This document shows, in pieces, positions 1 to 10,332 of a stretch of DNA of 64,000 bases. The position numbers were made by a program, and so were the translations under genes. Every line of letters starts with the position of its first letter. The first letter of the stretch is position 1. The notes beneath the pieces are model-generated. The model made no database searches and was not told the DNA's origin. It saw nothing but the letters and a program-made list of their open reading frames with translations. This DNA is from Daphnia carinata (taxonomy: Eukaryota; Arthropoda; Branchiopoda; Diplostraca; Daphniidae), in contig NC_081335.1 in NCBI RefSeq assembly GCF_022539665.2, positions 6,262,001 through 6,326,000 of the forward strand, given 5' to 3'.

Positions 1-1742
1 CCCAATCGTTTAGTGAGAGATGTGCTTAATTCTTCTGCCATGCTTTTGCAAGAAATTATGAATTTTGCTTCGTGATTCATTTTTGGGTCCGAAGAACATT
101 GGTTTACCAAATCCAAATAAAATGGAATTACCAATCCTACTGTTTCCGTATCCTTCTGGAAAACGTCTGTTGCAATTTTGAAGGGCTCTAGTAGGGTAAC
201 GAACTCTTTTAAACATTTCAGTTGCAGAGATGAATGTGATTCGTGAGCTTTGCAAGCATTCAATTTAGACTGAAGGGTTGGGTCAATATCGACGGCGTTG
301 AGGAAGTACTTCACAATTGAAAATTGCGAATTCCATCTAGTAAGATTCATCATTGGTATTTTAAATCCGACGGAATCTACCAGAACCTTAGTATCTACGA
401 CACTTCGCCGAACCCCTCCTACTATCTTACACAACAAATCCAGGGCCTCCGAAACTAATTTCTAAAAAAATTTGAGAACTGGTTAGGGGACAGCAAACAA
501 GGAAATTGAAACAATGAACTGATACTTACATCGAGTGCCTTAAGGCCATCTTTAATGACTAACTGTGCCTGATGAGGCAAACATCCTGCGTGAGACGAAG
601 TGGCTGTGACAAAACCCGTCTCGTTGATTTTCCAGCTGTTTTCAGGTATCAGCTCTGCGAGGTCAATTTCTAATGCAGATACTAGATTTTCAATGACGAT
701 ATCTTCATTTTGCGAACCGTCAGCTGATGACGTACACTCTAAGTATTCTGGAATCAAAACGTAATTTGGTACTTCATCCATTCCGGCTTCGAGTTCTAGT
801 TCAATGAATTCATCTTCCTTGTCTTCTCTGATGAAATTTGAGAGTTGTAATTGAAATGCAGCAGTCATGTTTGACGCATTATCAGTCACAGTGCGAACAA
901 CCTGGAAATATAAATGAATCATTATGCAGAATCGTAGAAATACAAAGATAAGGTACTAACCTTTCCATTCAGTTCCTTGAGTAGATTGATGGTATGATAC
1001 CATATCTCATTTTTTCATAGCTCGGAATTTGATATGTAGGTGCGAGAAATGAGATCAGCTTCCGAAATCCCTCTCGTTGCACTATTGTTAAAGGCAAATT
1101 GTCTGAAACAATCATTTCGTCTAAAAGAGTGTCAATTTTCTTTTGAGTATCTTTTGGTATTTTTGGTGTTGCTATGAAATTCTTCATGGAAGACTGGTTT
1201 GTTAGGTTTGGTTTCCCTCCTCCTTTTACTTTGTTATAATCTTCTTCGTGGCATCTTCTTAAATGTCGGATGAAATTGGAAAAGGAATCTGCATGTCCGT
1301 GGTGATATTTCCCGTTGTTGCAATACTTACATTGCGCGAAGACCTTTCCGCTTGCGTAATCAGTATGCCAGTTCTTCCAGCAATTAGTTCTCCAGAGAGG
1401 CCACTTCGTTTGATCAAAGGTTGGCGTTTTCACAGCGTTTTTTGGTAGTTCTACTGGGATGGATCTTACTCCCTTGTCCAGAACATCTTCGTCTTCAGAT
1501 GACATTTCATCTCCATCAGGAGCACTTGCCTCCCCTTCATATTGGGTTTCTGTAATAGTGTCTTCTTCCTCCTCTTCGTACAATAATGGATCCTGAATGG
1601 AAGGGGCTATTGCACGGTTACATTCTCTAACTTGCGATGCACCTCTTGATGCCCCTCTTGATCCAGCTCTTGATCCACCTCTTGATCCAACTCGTGATCC
1701 TCTTGAAGCACCACGCTTGCTGCCACTACCTGGTCCACCCAT
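1..1742 (-). pseudogene. hAT-superfamily transposase, runs off the left edge, internally deleted
   Basis: Transposase for cut-and-paste movement of a hAT element. The minus-strand model has three exons: 1742-961, 901-530 and 461 to beyond base 1, with GT...AG introns of 59 and 68 bp. Exon 1 starts at ATG 1742 with an Arg/Gly/Ser-rich low-complexity tract (residues about 7-36), then acidic patches, then a BED-type zinc finger (about residues 120-167: W, CKYC, then H-x5-H spacing). Exon 2 opens with the hAT hallmark TDNASNM and has an acidic insert and a CLPHQAQLVIKDGL block. Exon 3 contains LTRWNSQFSIV and the following helical region typical of hAT. Near position 1010 the frame of the zinc-finger part is lost just before WYHTINLLKELNGK, and the usual 150 or so residues between these blocks are missing, so this copy has an internal deletion and is probably inactive. 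The dimerisation domain lies outside the window. Confidence 0.85.
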
Positions 1743-1799
1743 GTTTAATCACCTAAGAATGAAACCTGATAAATATGAGGACTTAAATCTTAGACAAAG

Positions 1800-2400
1800 A
1801 TAAGATCAGAAATGCAAACCCTATGTATCTGTGGGATGTTAGAATGAGGACCCACAAACTCACTCGAAGACTTTTGCTGTCTTAAATGTGACACTTGACA
1901 GTGGCTGTCTGTGGCTATGGTACAAATTAGAGGCAAAGTCAGCAAAAACTGGAAATAGAATATATGGGAGAGTCAACCAGTTAGGCGCAAACAAAAATAG
2001 CAAAAAACTTACCGATCAGAATTGGCAGGTATCTGTAGAATGATAGAAGGAGGATGACAGAACAATACCCTCACTTGAGGACTTCTTGCTGCCTTGCCTG
2101 TGCCTGTGATAATGACTATTTAGAGCCTAATTAGAGGCAAAGCCAAGTAAGAAGACAGCTTGTCAACCGTCACTTCAGCAACAACTAGAAGTAAAATATT
2201 TTCCATAGAAGACAATAAGGTATATGCGAACAAATGTAGCAAATAAGTAACTTACCAATCAGAAAGGGAAGGTATCTGTAGGACGTGGAGTGATGAGATA
2301 AAATTAGGACGATAAGTTGATAACACGATATATTAACTGAGAACTGTTGTTGTCTTGCGTGTGACAAATGGGCAATGACTGCTAGTGACGATGAACGACG
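1800..2400 (-). repeat. three degenerate tandem repeats upstream of the hAT transposase
   Basis: Three head-to-tail copies of a unit of roughly 150-240 bp start near 1803, 2011 and 2252. Shared blocks are a gatcag/atcaga box, a (g)tatctgt box 12-18 bp further on, and a ttagaggcaaag box in copies 1 and 2. Copies 2 and 3 begin with acttacc, which on the coding strand is a good splice donor (GGTAAGT); copy 1 has lost it. They occupy the 5' leader or promoter region and could be repeated first exons or transposase-binding repeats. Extents are approximate. Confidence 0.55.
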
Positions 2401-2508
2401 AAATTTACCCCACTGGCTACTTAATAGGCCTATAACTATAGCCCCTAAAACATCGGAAAACGTGCGAATCGCTCATGTCACTAGCGACATCTGCAAAGCA
2501 ATTTTTGG

Positions 2509-2660
2509 AAGTAATGATTTAGATTTGATTTGGATTTTTCACGATATTTCAAATCAAATCCAAATCCAAAGCATCATTATAAAAAAATTTTGAAATCCAA
2601 ATCAAATCAGCAAAATGATTTGATTTGATTTGGATTTGATTTGAATTGCGGGCAAAAATC
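2509..2660. repeat. GATTT-rich subterminal inverted repeats of the hAT element
   Basis: Runs of gatttgatttggattt on the plus strand alternate with their reverse complement (aaatccaaatcaaatc) at 2519-2535, 2551-2569, 2592-2610 and 2620-2644. They sit directly inside the 2670 terminus, where hAT elements carry repeated transposase-binding sites. The fold-back potential is strong. Function is inference. Confidence 0.6.
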
Positions 2661-2930
2661 CAATACACTGTTCATAGTTAGTCATTAAAATCGGAAAACG
2701 GTTGCTAATATGAAAATTCAATTTTTATAATAGCATTTATTGCTGTTAAAACATATATCCTAATTGTTATGAATGAAAATAATTGAGTTTTACCAATTAA
2801 TTAGTTTAAGCAACGTAACGTTGGCAAAGTTGTAAAAAAATGAAAAAATATAATGCAGACGATACTGTACGTACAAGCCAACCAGCAGACCATATTTTTC
2901 AAAATAGTAAATTTTAAAGGCTGTATTTGG

Positions 2931-3660
2931 CAATTTCAACTTGGTCTCCGTGGCCTAGGCCAGACTTGCCGCGCCGATCAATTTTCCGATCTCGATCGAC
3001 GATGCGATCTTTTGAGTTTGATCGGATCGGCGATCAATTTTTGATCGCGATCGCAGCAAGTCTGGCATAGCCCAATGGTTTTGCGAAGCCTCTTCTAGCC
3101 GAAGCGCTTTTTCTTCTTGAGCTAAGTCGCTATACCCATTATTTCCAATAAATTAGATTATCTGGGGTTTCAAAATAATTTTAAAAAAACTAAAAGCTGC
3201 CATAATGGCGTATAAATTTCTGAATTTCGACTCAAAAAGCCTCCAGTTCGGCTATTTATCGTAATTGGAAAGCATAACTTTTCCGAAATCATGCAGATCT
3301 CTTACGTAGCTATGTTTTGATAAAATCGAAATTAATTTATATTAATATCTTTATATGCAAATTCAGAGCTTAATGGCTAAAGTAGCGTTTCAAATTCACG
3401 ACCTTGAGGTCGTCCATTATTGCCGCCTGTCAATGTTGACCGGGGCTACTTGACCAAAACTGGCCAACAGGAAAAAAGTGTAATGTCAACCCAGCAGACG
3501 AATTTCAAATGTCAAAGCCGGTGTGTAAGCGGATTGAGCCCAAGAAGAAAAAGCGCTTCGGTTAGAAGGGGCTCCGCAAAACCATTGGCTTAAGCCAACT
3601 GTTTGGCTTCATTCAAGAGCCAAACGGTTGGCCTAGGCCACGGAGACCAAGTTGGGCAAT
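2931..3660. repeat. fold-back repeat with ctccgtggcctaggcc arms
   Basis: The left arm (about 2931-3110: ctccgtggcctaggcc, then a block ending gctttttcttctt) and right arm (about 3515-3650) are inverted copies of each other around a 400-bp AT-rich core. Shorter relatives are at about 33530-33690 and, inverted, 59790-59935, where the core is absent. The core at 3115-3510 was therefore inserted or retained only in this copy. Confidence 0.5.
2961..3064. mobile_element. 104-bp hAT-type MITE
   Basis: Begins cagacttgc and ends gcaagtctg, a 9-bp perfect terminal inverted repeat of the hAT CAG type. Flanks are gcctaggc (2953-2960) and gcatagcc (3065-3072), an 8-bp target duplication with two mismatches. 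The related copy at 33555-33600 has no insertion here. The interior is rich in gatcg palindromes. Confidence 0.65.
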
Positions 3661-3995
3661 TTATCTGCAATAGCTTGAACGGTGTTGCCAAATCGCAGGA
3701 AAGAGGACGCGCATCGGTGTTCATTTGCCCCTAGCATGGGTCTTCACGGAAATTAATTGTTTATAGAATATAGAAACGAGCTAGGAAAAAAATTATGTAA
3801 TCATTTTATAGAAAAATGAACTAGAAATGACTCAAGACCTTTTTTATAATTTCTTCCATCGTTTAAGGGTTTGTTTAAGGGGTCGACTGTTTTAAGGGTG
3901 ACACTGAATTGTCAATGTAAAGAAAAAGAACAGGTGTGCAATTTTAAACCATTTTTATGAATCGGATTCGTTGTATTCTTCTCTTATTCGACCTG

Positions 3996-4309
3996 CACTG
4001 TTACAAAATGTACTTTTTTTCGGTAGAAAGTGATACCGAATACCGATGCCTGCTACCGTTTAGTGGAAGCAACACCGAAAAGTGGTAGAAAATAATACCA
4101 GTGAACTATTTTTGCAATTCCGGTTTTTTTTTGTTTTCACAGGGGTATTATTAAAGGAAATTTTCGGTAGAGGTAATCGATGAAAATTTGTATGTGTTTG
4201 TACCGTAAATTGCGATAAATCGCACCATAAATCGGTGTCGATTTATGGTTAGTATATGCCGATTATTGGTGGTATATTCCGATTATGGTGTACGTGCTAC
4301 CGCAGTGTA
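3996..4309 (+). repeat. left end of a cactgtta-family repeat
   Basis: Starts cactgttacaaaatgtac followed by ttttttcggta, like the copies at 18470 and 28888. The rest diverges into repeated 'accgaatac/ggtag' motifs and is interrupted by the element at 4310-5651. No coding capacity seen. Confidence 0.45.
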
Positions 4310-5651
4310 CACTCTCAATTTTTGATTTCTACTTTTTCACTGCTTTTGGTTACCATTTGGTAGCGAAATGAAACATGCTATAACATATAATGTACAACAT
4401 GCTATGGTAGGAAAGTCGTTGATTTTTATATATTAGAGAAAAGGTAGAGGAAAGTAAATCATTTACCAATACGTCTACCATTCAAAAATTTCGCATTGGT
4501 AGACCATACTACCACGGAAAATGCACTACCATTTCCCTTCTATTTTTCTACATTTTCTCCACTTTTTGCTCTACTATTTTACCACCCTTTTTCAATTTTA
4601 ATATACGCGCAAAAAAAATTTTGTTTGAGTGAAGCAATACTGCTTACTGTTTATGAAAAAAAATAAAATCAAAAGCGAAAAACATGTAATGTAGAATTTA
4701 TCATCATCTTCGTCGAAAATTGGGTCTCCATTCCTATTAAGCTCATTGTCAGGCCTGCAATTAGGCTTTGCCTTTTTAGCCGGGCAACAGCATTCCTTAT
4801 TTTCCCTCAATTTTCTCCTGGACAATTTTTTTAAGAAAAGGACAAAAATTAGAAAATAATCGATGGGATTATTGATTAAAATCTTTACATAAAATAAAAG
4901 AATATGTATACCTTTGAAGTGGTTAGAAAAAATTCGTTTGCTTCACAAAAAAAAACGCGAACTTGCACCATTTCCATAAGATACAGTAGATTGTTTGGCA
5001 CTAAATGGGAAATCACATCAAGAATCAGAGAAAGAAAGTAATCCAGAATCCATCCACTATCAATAATCCTACAAATGAAAAAACGCGCACGTTTGTAGAT
5101 GCAAAACGGAGAACAAATTTTACACTTACAAATATATCAAAATTTTTGTAGGAGAGACACTAGATCCTTGAAAAGCCTTTAAGACTAATGAAAACCTCAT
5201 GTAAAAAATTTATAATCAGGTTGACCACACACATTTTTTAGTTCTAGGTCCCTAAACACACAATGTAAATCTTCATAATATTTTACATTATACTTACATT
5301 CTAATTTTTGCAGTATTTTAATACAAAACAATTTGACATTAAAAAGAAATCCCAGATCACCAAAGTGCACATGTTACTACGATATAACACATGTTGTCAA
5401 GTTTCTCCCGGATATAATGTTCTCGGTCGTCGTCCATTTTCTTGATGGCGTTTGAGATTTAATGGCTACCAATTCCATCCTTGTGGTAGACACCTAGTGC
5501 TCTACCATATAGTAGAGGACTGGTAGATACCTTACCAATCTTCTACTTGCTGAAAGCAGACAATTTTTTCTACCATTCTTCTACCTTTTCAGTTCTACCA
5601 CGTATGGTAGTCGAAAAGTAGGAAAATGGTAGAAGGCGAAAATTGAGAGTG
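4310..5651. mobile_element. TA-flanked inverted-repeat element (Tc1/mariner-like target site)
   Basis: The left end cactctcaatttt and right end aaaattgagagtg form a perfect 13-bp terminal inverted repeat that continues imperfectly, and both ends are bounded by TA (4308-4309, 5652-5653). The ends are full of ctaccatt/aatggtag motifs. A TA duplication fits Tc1/mariner-type elements, but no transposase catalytic domain is visible, so this is non-autonomous or from another TA-inserting family. Confidence 0.6.
4683..4816 (-). pseudogene. possible small coding exon, unknown
   Basis: On the minus strand a TTGTCCAG acceptor-like site at 4817-4824 is followed by an open stretch of about 45 codons. 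It begins RKLRENKECCC, then a basic-to-acidic stretch with NGDPIFDEDDDK. The composition looks coding, but there is no ATG, no partner exon was found and I do not recognise it. It lies inside the TA-flanked element 4310-5651 and may be a captured or decayed exon. Confidence 0.25.
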
Positions 5652-5653
5652 TA

Positions 5654-6263
5654 CTCATCGTACATATGGTAGAATTGTTACCGTTCTTCTACTTTATTAA
5701 GCACAATTTCTCTATATCCCTCTAGTTTCGTCTTCTATCAATTACAGTAGTAAAAGAATAAAATACGGGTGCGTTATAAATTTTTATGCGAAAAACTCAA
5801 CTTAACCGTCAAACCACAAACAAGTGCAACGTGAGATAAACAGAGCATGTATCAGTGTAAGAAGTATACTCACTACTACTTGCCTTTGTAGTTGTTGTTC
5901 CTCTAGTACTTTTTTCCACGCTATGAGGTTGGAACACAGAATGCTTTTATTCGTGTAATCTGGTTTTCAATCTGCAGTTTTTCGGGGTGAGGGGAGGGAG
6001 AGAAAACCCTGTACCATGGTTGTCTATCATTATATATGACCATGTTTTGTCTCATCCAACTTATTTGTTAATAATACCAGCATCCTGTTCAAGTGAAAAA
6101 TCACGTTCCATATACATATTTTCGACTGAGTTACAGTGAACTGCGATTAATGTTGCCAGAGCGAATTCATTTGCAGCAAATGATCGTTGGCTATCTTTGT
6201 TTTAAAAATATCGCATAGGAATTCATTTTGTGCCTTACTATTTCGAAACGGTTAGGCTATGTT
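5654..6263. other. no gene seen; 5' flank of the methyltransferase gene
   Basis: Mostly AT-rich unique-looking sequence after the inverted-repeat element. The proximal part presumably holds the promoter of the gene starting at 6264; I could not identify a TATA box or an upstream exon with confidence. Confidence 0.4.
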
Positions 6264-7226
6264 ATGGCGCGTATCTGTTTCACTTGTAAACGTATCATTA
6301 AAAAACGAACCGTATTAGTAACTTTTTTCTTGTTAATGTCATGCATTGTATGCGTAATTTTTGCATTTTCATTGAGAATTATTTATGTGCAATTTATCCA
6401 ACAATACGTGAAAATTTCGAGTCAATTTACAGTAACAACTTTACCTCCCTGTAAAGTTGACGCTTTATTTCAGGATCACTTTACTGACTGGGACCTTCTG
6501 TTGGACGCAGAATCCCTAACCGGTTCCCAAGTCATGCAATACTTTACGTGGACGAACCATTCTTCTTGCCTATTAACGCATGATTTTGGAGGTGAAATCA
6601 GAAAAAATCCTACAGGAATAGCTGGACAAAAAGCAGTGTGCATCGATCCCAAGGTGGCACCACAACCAAATCAGTGTTTGGTATACTCTTTCGGCATTGA
6701 CAATGAATGGTCTTTCGACGAATATATGGAACGATATGGCTGTGAAGTTTTTGCTTTCGATCCATCGATGAATGTGGAAAGTCATGACCACAGCCCTGGT
6801 ATTCATTTCTATAATTGGGGACTGAGTAATCAAGATGAGCATAATGTCTTCGAAAATTGGACGATGCGTTCCCTATCTTCAATTTATAAAAGCCTTGTCA
6901 ATCATCATGGTCATAACATTATAGATTACTTGAAGATAGATATTGAATTTTACGAGTGGATAGCCCTTCCGCAGATCCTACAATCTGGAATGTTGTCCAA
7001 AGTTCGACAAATGGGAATCGAAATTCATCTGGATCACAGGGACAATATAGAAAAATATCGCGAATGGGCAAAAATTTTGAGATCAGTCGAAAAAGCGGGA
7101 ATGATTCGTTTTGACTCAAAACACAACCCGTGGTCGGTTGGTAATTTCACCGAGATCAAATTGTGGGGATCGTTCGGTCACGAGATAGCATGGTATAATG
7201 GTAAACTTTCGCCGTCTCCCTTCTAG
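6264..7226 (+). CDS. METTL24-like type II membrane methyltransferase (Methyltransf_22 family)
   Basis: A single-exon, 320-residue protein and the only clear host gene here. ATG 6264 is chosen because the open frame upstream has no earlier ATG. Residues about 16-40 form one hydrophobic segment preceded by basic residues (KRIIKKRT), giving a signal anchor with the rest in the lumen or outside. The C-terminal two thirds match the METTL24/Methyltransf_22 pattern: CLVYSFGIDNEWSFDE (a motif I-like S-adenosylmethionine loop), then EVFAFDPSM, HSPGIHFYNWGLS, and DYLKIDIEFYEW followed by MGIEIHLDH. The substrate of this family is unknown to me. The frame is intact with no stops. It is flanked by transposons on both sides; an intronless structure could mean a retrocopy or a naturally intronless gene. 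Confidence 0.85.
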   Translation: MARICFTCKRIIKKRTVLVTFFLLMSCIVCVIFAFSLRIIYVQFIQQYVKISSQFTVTTLPPCKVDALFQDHFTDWDLLLDAESLTGSQVMQYFTWTNHSSCLLTHDFGGEIRKNPTGIAGQKAVCIDPKVAPQPNQCLVYSFGIDNEWSFDEYMERYGCEVFAFDPSMNVESHDHSPGIHFYNWGLSNQDEHNVFENWTMRSLSSIYKSLVNHHGHNIIDYLKIDIEFYEWIALPQILQSGMLSKVRQMGIEIHLDHRDNIEKYREWAKILRSVEKAGMIRFDSKHNPWSVGNFTEIKLWGSFGHEIAWYNGKLSPSPF

Positions 7227-7310
7227 TGCCATTGGAAGTTTCCATTTCGTTACGTCACTCTGTCGTTGTGGATATTCCGTCATGTGGATCTGCGCTGTTG
7301 TCAAAATACT

Positions 7311-7316
7311 AATAAA
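7311..7316 (+). terminator. AATAAA polyadenylation signal of the methyltransferase gene
   Basis: A canonical AATAAA lies 85 bp after the stop codon of the methyltransferase gene, at the expected distance for a short 3' UTR. Confidence 0.65.
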
Positions 7317-7390
7317 CAATCATTTTAATCAACTGTTTCTATGTCATGCATTTTACAATCGTGCAACTAAGGAAAGAGAGAAGGCAAATT

Positions 7391-7490
7391 GAAACCCAAG
7401 GTAATTGAAACAAAAAATATAGCTCTGGAAGAGTCAGAGTTTGAAAAAATTTGGGGTAATAGGAATGTAGATGGGTGATCTTTAGAGAAC
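7391..7490 (-). repeat. truncated terminal fragment of the TA-family element
   Basis: The run aattgaaacaaaaa, then atagctctggaagagt and ataggaatg, matches 14703-14775 just inside the left end of the complete element at 14671. The actual GGGGAGGTAGGG terminus is missing. Beyond about 7490 similarity fades and I see nothing recognisable up to 7839. Confidence 0.5.
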
Positions 7491-7853
7491 ACATTAAATT
7501 GATGACACTTAAAGTATTTTAGATATCTAAAAAACATTGATATCTGCTTGGTTTTTTCTCCTTTTGTTTCCGTTCAATTTGATCCACTTAAATTGACCTT
7601 TTCTTCTAGATTTGTACAAAAGTATGAAAGTAATCAATTCGGCGAAGGCCTATGCGGGAAGCAGTTGAAAAACGATTGCTATATTTTTTGATAGTTTACT
7701 GCTGTAAACTTTGCCAGTGAAAAATTTATTGGTGTGTACTTTCTAAGAAAACATGGCTGGGAAATATTTAATTTTATCTAAACATAAAAAAAAAATTATT
7801 AGCGCCGTGACATTGTGTCTAGAAAAATACAGTAATAATCCCGTGCGAAAAAT

Positions 7854-8100
7854 GTTACATTAAACTAGCTAGTAACTAGTTCGCCAAAATGCCTGGTTTT
7901 TAGTTGTTCCCAACATGTCTTTAGCGAGCTAGCTTTGCACCCCCACAAGCAAGCGTTTTACTCGTTTGTGTTTTACATTTTTTTACTTAGCTAGTTTCAT
8001 GGATTTTTTTCGAATGCTAACTTTACGTTGGGTATGATATAGTATTATCTAGTTGGTATTCCTCTCTAATCGAGCAAGCTAGTTTAAAGTTTAGATTTTT
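7854..8100. repeat. left subterminal GCTAG repeats of the CACTA-like element
   Basis: The motif agctag or gctagt recurs at about 7864, 7929, 7988 and 8088, with taactag and tctagt variants between. The matching cluster lies at the other end. In plant CACTA elements such repeats bind the accessory protein TNPA; here the binding protein is unknown. Confidence 0.55.
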
Positions 8101-8350
8101 TGTCTTTTAGAATTTGTACATTAATTACATTATTAATCATACAACGAAAAACATTCATAATTATTGCCGTGTTTATTGCAACATATTGCACGTACAATCC
8201 TTATTTCACCAAAACAATCATAAGATGTTTCTGAATAATTTATGGCAGTGTTATATACGCAAAAGCCCAGTTTCATTCATACTTACCCTGTTTTAAAGGA
8301 CAACAAAACACACACAACGTACAATACTCTTAAACAAATGTGGAAAGTTA

Positions 8351-9640
8351 TTAAATTTCGTTTTCGTTTTCATCAGCCGATGACGAGTCATCACTTTGTT
8401 TTCCAATTTCCTCGAAGCTTGACGAAACTTCAATATCTTCTAGGTCATCTCCAGGATTGTCGTCTAATAAGGTATTACTATTCAAGTTGTTGGAATCATT
8501 GCCGATGTCGTCTTCGTTAATTATTGGAGAAATTTTCGCATTTGTAGACTTTTTTTGTTGTTTTTTAGCGGCTGTATGGCAGGAGCGTAGTTTTGCCCCA
8601 ACTCCACTGTTGATGGCTTTATCGGTTGGAACAACCTGGTACCATTGTTTCCAATGCCTTCGTATGAAATCTAAAAAAATAATAATTCATAATTATGCAG
8701 TAAAGAGCCTTTCAAATAAAAAAATTACTTACTTTTAAGGGCTTGCATGATTTGTGCTGGAATTTTAGGCTTTGCCTTACTCCCCTTCATATTAGGACAT
8801 GGCTTTCCAGATAAACTAAAGGCTGCCAATTCGCTCTGCTTGTAAAATGCGTCAAGGATCGTGTTGATCATTAGGTTTAAATTATGATCGGTGTTGGCAG
8901 TAGATCCATAGGCAATGGCGTTCTTTAGCGCATCTGGATCAATCAGTATATCTCCATCAAACTTGACCTGCCCAATCAAAAAAAGGTATAGCAAGTATTA
9001 GTAAATTTTCATTAATGATTCGAAGACTAAAAAATGTGAAATTACTAATCGCTTTGTCGGAGTAGCCAGTTGGGACGAACAAGGCGTGGAAACAGAAGAC
9101 GAAGGGAAGCTGGCAAATTGATTTGATAAGCGTAGAAACTCACCCTGTCTTTTTTCCGAATCAGTTTTGATGACACTAATCAGGTCGGTCATATCTAAAG
9201 GGTAAAAGAACGATATTAGCCAATTACTTTGAGCATTAATTGTACAAAACTCACGTTGGATAAGAACACCTGGAGCAAGTTGATCGGCATGCAATTTTTC
9301 AAGTGTTTCAGTTAAGTTCGATACCTCCGTAGCTTTGTCTTTGCAAAGTTTTTCGAGTGTGCCCAATTGCTCTTCGAGTTCCATTATCTGTCCACTGAGA
9401 ATTTTTCGTTCTTCTTCCTTCTCATTTTCAAGTCGAGCCACTTTCTTCTTTAAATCTTGGTTTTCCTGTAAGAGTCAAACAAATAATTATTTCAATATAT
9501 ATATTATTTGACATACATTATTGTTGAATAGTTACCTGCACTAATCGACGTTTAAGGCTTATTGCATCGTCCGTTTTTGGTGATAAGCCGGTATGTTGAT
9601 CGCCATCACAATTTTCAGTTAGAGCTCCTGTATTAGACAT
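8351..9640 (-). CDS. coiled-coil BEN-like domain protein of the CACTA-like element
   Basis: A five-exon gene on the minus strand: 9640-9536, 9465-9255, 9194-9046, 8967-8733, 8670-8351. All introns (60-78 bp) have GT...AG borders and the phases join, giving 339 residues. Residues about 36-98 form a charged coiled coil (ENQDLKKKVARLENEKEEER onward). About residues 156-233 look like a BEN domain: LMINTILDAFYKQSELAAFS, then LSGK and a basic linker before PAQIMQAL. The C-terminus is acidic, with DDD/EE runs, and ends ENENEI. BEN domains are known DNA- and chromatin-binding modules, so this is a candidate terminal-repeat-binding or targeting factor. It starts 8 bp after the stop of the next minus-strand gene. 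The BEN assignment is by eye. Confidence 0.7.
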
Positions 9641-9648
9641 TTTTTCGA

Positions 9649-10332
9649 TTAATTAAAATTTAGTTGGCGACGAATTTTACTAGTTTTATTACTAGGATCA
9701 TCCTTCCGAGCAGTTGGGCTGGCAGATAAGGGCTTCGATTTAGTAGCAATACTAACAGGAATATTGTTGCTATTTGTAGATATCGTAACATTGCCTTTGT
9801 TACGTCTAACTTTGTTTGCCTTAAGTTGATGGGCCTCTTTCGCCAGGGCAGATTTCTTATTTAACATTTGCAGATGTTTTTTAAGGAAATCTTTATCTTC
9901 TGTATAGATATTAAACACAATGATGATTCAATTACATAATGATGAAACGATAACTTTTAATATACCTGATAACATGACTGCACGACAAAGTCTAAATTCA
10001 TCCTCAGGATCTTCAGTTGAACAGTTTCCATAAATTTTATCATTCCAATTGTTTTTACATTTCTTTTGCCATCTGCAAAGAGAAAAGAAAATATTGTGAA
10101 AGACGCTTGAACTTATTAATGACTTAATAGATAAAATGCTGAATACTTACCGGATGGTGAAATGTTGACTTGATGTGATCCAAGAATGCACCATAAGAAC
10201 ACTTTCACTTAAGCTCTCTGGAAGAGGAGGCTTATAAATAGATCCAAGTGTTCCAACACCAGCAACACAATCACTTTCAATGAACTCGAACAAGACCAAA
10301 GGAAGTGAAACATTCTTCGAAGACTTTTCCAT
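9649..10332 (-). CDS. small basic accessory protein of the CACTA-like element, unknown
   Basis: Three minus-strand exons (10332-10151, 10072-9966, 9899-9649) give 179 residues; the GT...AG introns of 78 and 66 bp join in phase. The N-terminus is MEKSSKNVSLPLVLFEFIES, a beta-strand-like opening, followed by WQKKCKNNWNDK and a second half rich in Lys and Ser/Thr. I do not recognise the family. The layout (short globular N-terminus before a coiled-coil BEN protein) suggests the two neighbouring minus-strand genes could be alternative products of one transcript, since this gene's stop is 8 bp before the next ATG. The start is chosen because it opens the exon that joins in phase. Confidence 0.6.

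Larger units (their letters stand above)
1..2670 (-). mobile_element. hAT DNA transposon, left part outside the window
   Basis: The transposase-proximal terminus is at 2670: read on the minus strand the element begins CAGTGTATTGG, the CAGTG-type end of hAT elements. Flanking bases 2671-2678 (ttcatagt) would be the 8-bp target duplication. A related repeat at 33271 carries the same flank without any insertion, which fixes this edge. The other terminus is not in the window, so the duplication cannot be checked on that side. Confidence 0.75.
2671..3870 (+). repeat. interior and right half of a TA-family (GGGGAGGTAGGG-ended) element, with insertions
   Basis: From 2671 the sequence matches the repeat at 33271-33700 (ttcatagttagtc..., then a cagacgat block, then ctccgtggcctaggcc). 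From about 3655 it matches 59935-60140 and 16640-16760 (ccctagcatgggtcttcac...). The same blocks occur inside the complete TA-flanked elements at 14671-17985. This copy lacks its right terminus and contains a hAT MITE and a fold-back repeat. I see no gene here. Confidence 0.6.

Noticed and set aside
6228-6263. N-terminal extension of the methyltransferase
   Set aside because: The extension would begin at a TTG codon; the first ATG is at 6264 in a better context.
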